This document shows positions 1 to 5,512 of a DNA stretch of 6,166 nt, piece by piece. The notes under the pieces were generated by a model, which had not been told where the DNA came from, made no database searches, and worked only from the letters and a program-made list of their open reading frames with translations. The position numbers were made by a program, and so were the translations under genes. The stretch is from Porticoccaceae bacterium (GTDB lineage: Bacteria; Pseudomonadota; Gammaproteobacteria; Pseudomonadales; Porticoccaceae): assembly GCA_002701765.1 (NCBI GenBank), contig NZXB01000009.1, positions 8,558 through 14,723 of the forward strand, read 5' to 3'. Within the stretch, counting starts at the first letter, position 1, and each line of letters starts with the position of its first letter.

Positions 1-360
1 CGCCGCCGCGACGATCTCAGTTGGCTGTCCGATTCGCGGCAGGACACCCAAAGCCAAGTTATTTATTTTATTTGCGAGTAAGGTCGTGCTTGAGGTGTCT
101 GTTGGGAGCAGATGTTCCGGAAGTGACTCAAAAATTAATCTGATAATCACATAGTTTTCCAGCGTCATCCAGATTGTCAGAACTAAAAGCGCCGGCAGCG
201 CGGTCCAAATAGCAGTGAAATAACCGTGATAATTTGGGAGCGAATGTAAGGAATTAAGTCCACCTGAGATGTGAGCGAGCGCCACAGAGCGGCGTCGCCC
301 TAGGAAGAACGCCAAGACGGAGGCACCTAACAAGAGGAGGAACATTTCACTCGATTGCAT
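1..360 (-). CDS. pstC: Phosphate ABC transporter permease PstC, N-terminal part (runs off the left edge)
   Basis: This is the first 120 codons of an inner-membrane permease subunit of the high-affinity phosphate importer PstSCAB; the gene continues beyond base 1. The reading frame was obtained by translating the reverse complement: it starts MQSSEMFLLLLGASVLAFFLG, a hydrophobic first helix closed by the basic cluster GRRR (about residues 21-24). A linker with LHSLPNYHGYF follows, then a second hydrophobic helix (about residues 50-70, TAIWTALPALLVLTIW). This extended N-terminus, including the YHGYF..IW..LPALL stretch, is what I know from the long-form PstC of many Gram-negative bacteria; the E. 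coli protein lacks it. The ATG at 358-360 has only a weak, distant GAGG; ATG at 343-345 is a possible alternative but would cut the first helix. It lies 73 bp downstream of pstS on the same strand, so it is probably transcribed with it from the Pho-box promoter. Confidence 0.85.
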   Translation of the reverse strand, partial: MQSSEMFLLLLGASVLAFFLGRRRSVALAHISGGLNSLHSLPNYHGYFTAIWTALPALLVLTIWMTLENYVIIRLIFESLPEHLLPTDTSSTTLLANKINNLALGVLPRIGQPTEIVAAA

Positions 361-384
361 AAGGCACCATCTAACCTCATAAAA

Positions 385-423
385 TTGGCATGCAAAGCAA
401 CACACTGGGCGTCACTGTGCCAA
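385..423 (-). other. Possible stem-loop between pstS and pstC
   Basis: On the minus strand the pstS-pstC gap holds TTGGCA (418-423) and, 27 nt later, its complement TGCCAA (385-390), followed directly by TTTTAT. The stem is six base pairs with a long loop, which contains a smaller CACA/TGTG pairing. It is too weak for a confident terminator, but its place is where partial termination or an mRNA-stabilising hairpin would let pstS be expressed more strongly than the permease genes. That role is inference. Confidence 0.25.
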
Positions 424-433
424 CTTATTCACA

Positions 434-1492
434 CTATTTCAATGGTTCATCACCAGTCATCGGCAACATGGCTCGAGTATTTTTAGCAGTGAGCCGCCTC
501 AGTTCGGTTGGCAGCGGGATCATCCCCTTTTCGGCAAGGTAACCCTCCTCGCCCCAGGCTTTTTCGCTAGTAAATTCATCAAGAAAACCCTGGATACCGG
601 GCACTACGCCTACGTGTGCTTTTTTCACATAAAAATAAAGCGGCCGTGATACGGGGTAAGATTTATCTGCGATAGAGTCAAATTCAGGGGCAACCTCTTC
701 TATAAAAGCTCCATGAACGGAATCGGCGTTCTGATCAAGAAAGCTGAAGCCGAATATACCTAGGGCTTTCGGATTGGCCTGAAGTTTCTGAACGATAAGA
801 TTATCGTTTTCACCGGCTTCTATGAAGTGCCCATCCTCCCTAATCGTGTGGCAGATGCTTTTAAAGACTCTTTTGTCCGTCTTCTTCATTGCTGCCAACC
901 AGGGAATCGCCTTGCAACCTCCTTCCATCGCCAATTCGACAAATGCATCCCGGGTACCCGATGTTGGTGGCGGGCCCAACACTTCTATCTTATCATCCGG
1001 AAACGACTCATTTATTTGCTTCCAAGTAATGTAAGGGTTGTCGATTAACTCCCCCTCTTTGTCTCCGGGAACTTTAGCAGCCAGTGCCAAAAAGATCTCT
1101 TTGCGAGCAAGTTTCATAACTGGGCTTTCGACAGAGTTTGCCATTACGATCCCATCGAAACCCACTTGTACCTCGACAATTTCCGACACACCATTCTTTT
1201 GACATTGGTTATATTCAGACTTTTTCATCCTGCGGGATGAATTCGTAATATCTGGAAACTGCGTGCCGATACCGGAGCAGAATAGTTTCATCCCGCCACC
1301 CGACCCCGTCGACTCTATTTTTGGAGTCGCTTTGCCACTGCTTCTTCCATAACGCTCCGCTACCACGGTAGAGAAAGGGTAGACCGTTGAGGACCCAACC
1401 ACTTCAATATTTTCTCTGGCAGACGTCGTGGCTGCGAGTGACAACACAAGTGTGATTGCTAAAAAGACTTCGAAAGTTTTTGTGATAGACAT
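434..1492 (-). CDS. pstS: Periplasmic phosphate-binding protein PstS
   Basis: This is the solute-binding subunit of the Pst phosphate importer, acting in the periplasm. Starting at ATG 1490-1492 the protein has 352 residues. A signal peptide covers residues 1-25 and ends ATTSA before RENIEVVGSSTVYPF. Phosphate-binding signatures are visible: GSSTVYPF (33-40), STGSGGGMK (61-69), TSGTRDAF (177-184) and SRPLYFYVK (282-290). Four cysteines (72, 97, 193, 214) could form two disulfides. An in-frame GTG at 1513 would add seven residues, but the ATG is preferred because GGAG lies six bases upstream of it, it gives a canonical signal peptide, and the GTG has no ribosome-binding site. It is the first gene of the minus-strand pst operon, with pstC after it, and is preceded by a strong Pho box (1541-1558). 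The length is normal for the PstS group that carries an extra C-terminal tail. Confidence 0.95.
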   Translation of the reverse strand: MSITKTFEVFLAITLVLSLAATTSARENIEVVGSSTVYPFSTVVAERYGRSSGKATPKIESTGSGGGMKLFCSGIGTQFPDITNSSRRMKKSEYNQCQKNGVSEIVEVQVGFDGIVMANSVESPVMKLARKEIFLALAAKVPGDKEGELIDNPYITWKQINESFPDDKIEVLGPPPTSGTRDAFVELAMEGGCKAIPWLAAMKKTDKRVFKSICHTIREDGHFIEAGENDNLIVQKLQANPKALGIFGFSFLDQNADSVHGAFIEEVAPEFDSIADKSYPVSRPLYFYVKKAHVGVVPGIQGFLDEFTSEKAWGEEGYLAEKGMIPLPTELRRLTAKNTRAMLPMTGDEPLK

Positions 1493-1524
1493 GTCTGACT
1501 CCGTTTTGGACACTTTATAGGCGC

Positions 1525-1558
1525 ACTTTATGAAAAGTTTGTGACATTAAAATGACAG
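1525..1558 (-). promoter_or_regulatory. Pho box and -10 element of the pstS promoter
   Basis: Read on the minus strand, 1558 to 1541 is CTGTCAT-TTTA-ATGTCAC: two 7-bp PhoB half-sites separated by 4 bp, differing from the E. coli consensus half-site CTGTCAT only at terminal positions. Ten bases further on is TAAAGT (1530-1525), a 4/6 match to the -10 hexamer. In known Pho promoters the box replaces the -35 element at just this spacing, so this should be a PhoB~P-activated promoter. The start of transcription would be near 1518, leaving a leader of about 26 nt before the pstS ATG. Confidence 0.85.
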
Positions 1559-1567
1559 TATTCTTCA

Positions 1568-1601
1568 ATGTCACAAAAATGTAATAAATTTGCCATATAT
1601 T
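1568..1601 (+). promoter_or_regulatory. Pho box and -10 element of the porin promoter
   Basis: On the plus strand 1568-1585 reads ATGTCAC-AAAA-ATGTAAT, two PhoB half-sites 11 bp apart that match the consensus at about 11 of 14 positions. Exactly 10 bp downstream is TATATT (1596-1601), a 5/6 match to the -10 hexamer. Transcription would start near 1608, giving a leader of about 64 nt. The first half-site is an inverted copy of one in the pstS box, so the two boxes stand back to back with 9 bp between them. Confidence 0.82.
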
Positions 1602-1661
1602 TGCCATCAATCGCACACGACACTTATTGCGAAAAACAATTACTCATGTCTCGGACTTTAT

Positions 1662-1666
1662 GGAGA
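1662..1666 (+). promoter_or_regulatory. Ribosome-binding site of the porin gene
   Basis: GGAGA lies five bases before the ATG at 1672, a good Shine-Dalgarno match that fixes the porin start at this codon and supports the signal peptide reading. Confidence 0.7.
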
Positions 1667-1671
1667 AATAA

Positions 1672-2688
1672 ATGAAATCAGCTATTCGAATAGCGGCGCT
1701 AAGCTTTGTTCTGGGGTTCTCTTGCAACCCAATGGCCGCGGGACCGATCGACGGAAAAACCTATGGAAAAATAAACATATCTATGGTGAACGATGATCAG
1801 GATGAAAACAAGCACTGGCAATTGGACAGCAATGCATCACGTTTTGGCTTTGCCGGTAAAACAGAAATCACTGATAGTCTTTTCGCCATCTATAAAGCCG
1901 AGTTTGAAATGTACGCTGATGATGGGAATAAGACATCGAGCACCACCGCTTGTGTTGATGACTCCGCTGGGGATGAATCCTGCCGGGTTGACCGTGATCG
2001 ACTAACGCTGTCGCAACGAAATATTATGCTTGGAATAAAGGGAAATTTCGGCACCATCTGGGCAGGCAAACACGACTCCCCTACAAAACTCGCATTGAGC
2101 AAAGTTGATCTTTTTAATGATCTTCAAGGCGACGTTAAACACACGTTTGAAGGAGAAAACCGACTGTCTAATCTATTTGCTTACACTTCACCAGACCTTA
2201 ATGGCTTATCCGCAACCATAGCTATAGTTCCCGGTGAGGGCAGCGATATAGATGGAAATGGGAGCAGTGACACCGGTATAGCTGACGGCATGTCCTACTC
2301 GGTAAGCTATTCAGGGGAGAATCTGTATCTAGCGTTGGCCGGAGATCAAGACGTTGACAAACAGGATTTGTTGCGCCTGATTGGACGATATAAAATTGAC
2401 TCAATGGCTCTGGGTTTTATGCTTCAGCAAAACGAAAACGATCTGACCGGTCTGGATGAATCAGGCTACTTTTTAAGTGCCTCTTACCAAATCGAAAATG
2501 CCATTCTAAAGGCACAATATGGTCGTGTTGAGGATGATAGTACAGGGAACGAGGAAGACACTCTTTCTGTGGGTGCAGATTATAAACTGTCAAATAAGAC
2601 CAAACTATTCGTCTTTTACACAAAAAATGAGGGTTCCAATGAACAAGACTGGAATTCACTGGGATTGGGCATGGAACACAAGTTTTAA
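1672..2688 (+). CDS. Outer-membrane porin of the general Gram-negative type, probably phosphate-starvation induced
   Basis: A 338-residue outer-membrane beta-barrel protein that should form a diffusion channel for small solutes. A signal peptide covers residues 1-23 (MKSAIRIAALSFVLGFSCNPMAA, stated in parts: basic start, hydrophobic core to about residue 17, cut before GPIDGKTYGK). The mature protein begins with the usual first strand (GKTYGKINISM), has SRFGFAGK (56-63), the GNFGTIWAGKHDSP stretch (124-137) leading into the constriction loop (LALSKVDLFNDL), alternating amphipathic strands throughout, and ends WNSLGLGMEHKF with the C-terminal phenylalanine needed for barrel assembly. Cysteines 94 and 104 sit in an acidic segment that is probably an external loop and may form a disulfide. 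It looks like the Porin_4-type general porins rather than the OprP/OprO phosphate porins. A Pho box precedes it, so a role in phosphate entry during starvation is inferred; substrate selectivity cannot be read from the sequence. Confidence 0.88.
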   Translation: MKSAIRIAALSFVLGFSCNPMAAGPIDGKTYGKINISMVNDDQDENKHWQLDSNASRFGFAGKTEITDSLFAIYKAEFEMYADDGNKTSSTTACVDDSAGDESCRVDRDRLTLSQRNIMLGIKGNFGTIWAGKHDSPTKLALSKVDLFNDLQGDVKHTFEGENRLSNLFAYTSPDLNGLSATIAIVPGEGSDIDGNGSSDTGIADGMSYSVSYSGENLYLALAGDQDVDKQDLLRLIGRYKIDSMALGFMLQQNENDLTGLDESGYFLSASYQIENAILKAQYGRVEDDSTGNEEDTLSVGADYKLSNKTKLFVFYTKNEGSNEQDWNSLGLGMEHKF

Positions 2689-2702
2689 TTCAAAAAACCA
2701 AA

Positions 2703-2721
2703 TTTATAACGAGGTTATAAA
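2703..2721 (+). repeat. Perfect 8-bp inverted repeat between the porin and the small secreted-protein gene
   Basis: TTTATAAC (2703-2710), loop GAG, and GTTATAAA (2714-2721) form a perfect palindrome. It begins 14 bp after the porin stop and ends 10 bp before the next ATG. No run of T follows, and the stem is mostly A/T, so it is a poor intrinsic terminator. It could be a protein-binding operator or an mRNA hairpin at the gene junction. The only Shine-Dalgarno-like bases nearby (GAGG 2711-2714) lie in its loop and first stem pair. Confidence 0.6.
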
Positions 2722-2731
2722 CGGTCAAAAT

Positions 2732-3226
2732 ATGCCCAATAGACTATCCTTTAAAGGCACAAATGGGTTTTATCCCATATTATTGATGCTCTCGACCATG
2801 GCAAGCTCCGAGTGCAAATTTGATGCAGATGCGATCGATCAGTCTGATTTTGTTTCCCAAATAGGTTCATGCGAGCACGTTGACAAAGATCAGTCATTGA
2901 ATCAGGCAAAGAAGACCCCGATATCGCTTTTTGGCGACGGAATATTAGATTCTGTCTCTGGCATCGCAGAACGCAATATAAGCACCCCAAATGCGATCAG
3001 GCATACCCCAAATCAAGCATATATTGCTCGCCGAAAGTATTCTTTGCGATCAGATGCAAAGTTCGAGCAATCGGTTAATCTTGCCATTCACCGATTACAT
3101 TTGGATATGGCACATAACTGCTCGAGGGGATGGCGCCTCGAAATGCAGTGGAGCGAGATGATTCAATCTCGGGAGGGTGACTACTACCTCCACTACCAAT
3201 TTCGCTGCTCGGATATCAAACAATAA
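2732..3226 (+). CDS. Unrecognised secreted protein with four cysteines
   Basis: A 164-residue protein that I do not recognise. From ATG 2732 it has a signal-peptide-like start: a basic segment (MPNRLSFKGTNG), a hydrophobic core (FYPILLMLSTM, 13-23) and a probable cut after A24-S25-S26. Cysteines at 28, 47, 130 and 159 fit two disulfides in the periplasm. The middle part (60-115) is polar and low in recognisable motifs; the C-terminal 40 residues look most protein-like (H129-C130-type segment NCSRGWRLEMQW, then GDYYLHYQFRC). No lipobox is present. The frame is open upstream into the porin gene, but that part is a shadow. No good ribosome-binding site precedes the ATG; translational coupling to the porin, 43 bp away, is possible. 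No terminator separates them, so it may share the porin's Pho-box promoter. The stop is 10 bp from the convergent phoR stop. Function unknown. Confidence 0.62.
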   Translation: MPNRLSFKGTNGFYPILLMLSTMASSECKFDADAIDQSDFVSQIGSCEHVDKDQSLNQAKKTPISLFGDGILDSVSGIAERNISTPNAIRHTPNQAYIARRKYSLRSDAKFEQSVNLAIHRLHLDMAHNCSRGWRLEMQWSEMIQSREGDYYLHYQFRCSDIKQ

Positions 3227-3236
3227 AGGCAGTCCA

Positions 3237-4508
3237 TTATGTCCTCGGCAGTTTGCACAAAAACTCAGCGCCCTCGCCGATTCGGCTGCTAATTATCAGG
3301 CTACCGTTATATCGATTAAGCGTATGCTTTACTATTGCCAGTCCCAATCCAGTCCCACCAGAGTGTGAGTTTCGGCTTGCATCAACCCGGTAAAATCGCT
3401 CGGTAATGCGAGGTATTTCAGGCAGATCAATACCTACGCCATCATCTCGGATGGATACATTTAAGAAGTTGGCATCTTCACCGGCGTGTATGTTTATATT
3501 TGCTCCCTTTGGATTATGATTCACGGCGTTGAAAACAATATTACTGAACGCGCTTCGTAATTCGTTCGCATTTCCGAGAATCTCCACCCGGTTGTCACAA
3601 TCGAGTTTGATGACATGTTTTCCTGCGCTCAAACGTTTGGCGTCATTGACAATACCACTTAGCAACGGCTTGAGTTTAACTGGATTTATCGGCTGGGGCG
3701 GGGTTTCCGACTCTAGCCTCGATAATAAGGCTAAATCATCAGCTAATGCCTCCATTTTTTCTATTTGAAGACTTATTTGAGCGAAGACCCTGGCCTCCCG
3801 CGTGGGTACGTCTGATAAATCTCGCACAGTCTCCACATACCCTTTAATGACGGTCAGTGGTGTTCTTAATTCATGGGAAACGTTTTCCACAAACTCTCTC
3901 CGCATGCTCTCCAGATTATCTAGTTCGGTAATATCTGTAACGATAAGGACTATTTCACCCTGTCCCACATTAGAACCGAAGAATTCGAGCTGAACATTAG
4001 GTTCGGAGCCAGAAGGTATCCGGAGAGGCTCTTTAAAACGTGCCTTTGAAACATACTTTATGAAATCGGGATGCCTAACAAAATTCGTGATGGGACTACC
4101 TCGGTCGGTCCTGCGGAAACCTAACAGGGACTCGGCAGAGCGATTCCACCAGTCCAAGCTTAAATCTCCATTCAATATAACCATACCCTGGTCTAGAGAC
4201 TTGGTCATTCGCCGAACACGCTTGACGGTGAACCGCAGTTTTTCTTTTGAGCGTCGTTGCAACTGCTTTAGTCGCTCTAATAGGCGAATAACCTCGATCC
4301 ACGCACCATTGTTGAATGGTGGCGCACCTCTCATGCCTCCTTCCACCCAGCGAAAAATCGCAAAACCTTTTCGCATAAACCATATTAAATAAACACTCAG
4401 TGCCAGCAAGAAAAATTCAAGCGGTGCCTCGAATAGAATTCCGATCAACAGAGAAAAAAGCATTAAAGCGGAAAAGCGTCGAGCTTCAGTCTGAATGCCG
4501 TATCGCAA
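3237..4508 (-). CDS. phoR: Phosphate regulon sensor histidine kinase PhoR
   Basis: An inner-membrane histidine kinase of 423 residues that phosphorylates PhoB when phosphate is scarce. Two closely spaced membrane helices (about 13-28 and 30-46, with no real periplasmic domain) are followed by the basic stretch FRWVEGGMRGAPPFNNGAW (52-70) typical of PhoR, a PAS domain (about 100-195, SLDQGMVILNGDLSLDWWN and IVLIVTDITE), the H box FVENVSHELRTPLT with phosphoacceptor His212, an N box (SNIVFNAVNHNP, 322-333), G1 DDGVGI (355-360), F box ERFYRVDASR (370-379) and G2 GGTGLGLAIVKH (384-395). All catalytic motifs are intact. The start codon appears to be TTG (4508-4506) with AAGG about 11 bases upstream; the next in-frame ATG (4463) would destroy the first helix and lacks a ribosome-binding site. 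It follows phoB by 23 bp and should be its operon partner. Confidence 0.95.
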   Translation of the reverse strand: MRYGIQTEARRFSALMLFSLLIGILFEAPLEFFLLALSVYLIWFMRKGFAIFRWVEGGMRGAPPFNNGAWIEVIRLLERLKQLQRRSKEKLRFTVKRVRRMTKSLDQGMVILNGDLSLDWWNRSAESLLGFRRTDRGSPITNFVRHPDFIKYVSKARFKEPLRIPSGSEPNVQLEFFGSNVGQGEIVLIVTDITELDNLESMRREFVENVSHELRTPLTVIKGYVETVRDLSDVPTREARVFAQISLQIEKMEALADDLALLSRLESETPPQPINPVKLKPLLSGIVNDAKRLSAGKHVIKLDCDNRVEILGNANELRSAFSNIVFNAVNHNPKGANINIHAGEDANFLNVSIRDDGVGIDLPEIPRITERFYRVDASRNSHSGGTGLGLAIVKHTLNRYNGSLIISSRIGEGAEFLCKLPRT

Positions 4509-4531
4509 AACAACAAAGACCTTTGTCGGAT

Positions 4532-5248
4532 TTATTTTGTCCGGGTAGAGAATCTGTATCCGGCTCCCCGAACAGTCTGAACATATTTTTCATGTCCTGC
4601 AACCGAAATTGCCTTCCTAAGCCGACGAATATGAACGTCAACAGTTCGCTCGTCCAGATAGACGTTGGCGCCCCAAACATGGTCTAGAATCTGGTCACGT
4701 GAGTAGACTCGTTCTTGGTGAGTAAGAAAAAACTGCAACATTCGGTATTCGGTTGGTCCAATCTCAACGGGTTCATCGCAAATGCTAACCCTATGGCTCT
4801 CTGGATCAAAAAGCATTTCTCCGACCTTTATTGGTTCGCTGGGTTCTGTCACTGTTGAGCGTCTGATGACCGCCCTGATCCGAGAGACTAGCTCTTTTGG
4901 GGAAAAGGGTTTGGATATGAAGTCATCAGCTCCCGAATCTAGGCCAGTAATTTTACTGTCTTCTGATGTTTTAGCGGTTAGTAAAATCACAGGGATCTTT
5001 TCTGTCAAAGGGTCTCTCCTCAGACGCCTCAGCAATTCAAGACCAGTGGTCCCGGGCATCATCCAATCAAGGAGCACGACATCAGGCTGTGAATCAATGA
5101 TTATAGCGTGACCTTCTTGCGAATCACTTGCCTCAAGAACATTGAATTTGGCTGTCTCAAGAGCCAGGGACACCATCTCTCGGATAGCAGCCTCATCATC
5201 AACGATCAAAACCGTCTTTCTGCGCACCTCGGCTTCCTCTTGATTCAT
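4532..5248 (-). CDS. phoB: Phosphate regulon response regulator PhoB
   Basis: A 238-residue OmpR-family transcription factor, activated by PhoR and binding Pho boxes. The receiver domain (about 10-130) has the acidic pair D17-D18, phosphoacceptor D61 (VVLLDWMMPG), T91 and K113 (ISKPFSPKEL). The winged-helix domain (about 138-238) contains GPTEYRMLQFFLTHQERVYSRDQ, the recognition-helix region ERTVDVHIRRLRKAI (200-214) and the wing VRGAGYRFS (226-234). It is about nine residues longer at the N-terminus than the E. coli protein (MNQEEAEVR), and no later start exists before the domain, so ATG 5248 is kept; GGAAG lies 10 bases upstream. It is first in a two-gene phoBR operon, and its promoter carries a Pho box, so positive autoregulation is expected. 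Confidence 0.97.
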   Translation of the reverse strand: MNQEEAEVRRKTVLIVDDEAAIREMVSLALETAKFNVLEASDSQEGHAIIIDSQPDVVLLDWMMPGTTGLELLRRLRRDPLTEKIPVILLTAKTSEDSKITGLDSGADDFISKPFSPKELVSRIRAVIRRSTVTEPSEPIKVGEMLFDPESHRVSICDEPVEIGPTEYRMLQFFLTHQERVYSRDQILDHVWGANVYLDERTVDVHIRRLRKAISVAGHEKYVQTVRGAGYRFSTRTK

Positions 5249-5290
5249 TAGATTTACGCTTCCATTACATTAGATGACTTTTTAATTTCA

Positions 5291-5324
5291 AACATATTAC
5301 ATTTAAGTGGCAGTAATGTGACAG
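5291..5324 (-). promoter_or_regulatory. Pho box and -10 element of the phoBR promoter
   Basis: On the minus strand 5324 to 5307 reads CTGTCAC-ATTA-CTGCCAC, two PhoB half-sites 11 bp apart. Ten bases on is TATGTT (5296-5291), a 4/6 match to the -10 hexamer. A third half-site-like unit, ATGTAAT (5302-5296), follows in the same 11-bp phase and overlaps the -10. The inferred transcript starts near 5284, about 36 nt before the phoB ATG. This is the arrangement of an autoregulated phoB promoter. Confidence 0.8.
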
Positions 5325-5512
5325 GTACTTCGACGAATCATTTATGTCTGAGTAAAGTTATGGCACTAACTCGCGCGACAGACAGGCAAGCTAAGGTCGG
5401 TCATTTTGTTGTAGCCACAGAAACAAATTGCTTTTCCGAGCCATTACCCTTTTACTCAAGACCCCTCGTCTGTTAGGGTGCTAGTCGAGAAATCGAACTA
5501 GAAAACACAGAT
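5325..5512. other. Non-coding stretch between the phoB promoter and the next gene
   Basis: I see no gene, tRNA or Pho box here. The only promoter-like pair on the plus strand is TTGCTT (5428-5433), a 17-bp spacer and TTTACT (5451-5456), matching the consensus at 3/6 and 4/6, so it is a weak candidate for the promoter of the 5513 gene. A hairpin lies at 5481-5501 and is listed separately. Confidence 0.35.
5481..5501 (+). repeat. Hairpin with a GAAA loop just before the 5513 start codon
   Basis: CTAGTCGA (5481-5488), loop GAAA (5489-5492), and TCGAACTAG (5493-5501) pair over eight base pairs with one bulged A at 5496. GAAA is a GNRA-type tetraloop, which is especially stable in RNA. It ends 11 bases before the ATG and occupies the place where a ribosome-binding site would be expected; no good Shine-Dalgarno follows it. 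It may affect translation or be a protein-binding palindrome; either role is inference. Confidence 0.5.

Noticed and set aside
822..1048. Plus-strand open frames inside pstS
   Set aside because: They are antisense shadows of a well-supported gene with no protein-like pattern and no start signals.
1493..1513. GTG start at 1513 for pstS, adding seven residues
   Set aside because: No ribosome-binding site precedes it, while the ATG at 1492 has GGAG six bases upstream and gives a standard signal peptide.
1720..1728. Lipobox at C18 of the porin
   Set aside because: Gly-Phe-Ser before the cysteine is a poor lipobox, and the barrel protein needs an ordinary signal peptide cut near residue 23.
2519..2731. 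Longer form of the secreted-protein gene starting at 2519 inside the porin gene
   Set aside because: The added part is the porin sequence read in another frame, would bury the signal peptide at 2732, and has no ribosome-binding site.
2807..2815. Lipoprotein cleavage site at C28 of the secreted protein
   Set aside because: The residues before the cysteine are Ser-Ser-Glu, which does not fit a lipobox; a normal signal peptidase site before Glu27 fits better.
4060..4392. 110-codon plus-strand open frame inside phoR
   Set aside because: Basic, low-quality translation antisense to the conserved kinase gene; nothing supports expression.
5325..5512. A Pho box directed at the 118-residue gene
   Set aside because: No pair of CTGTCA-like units 11 bp apart is present on the plus strand; the strong box nearby points toward phoB.
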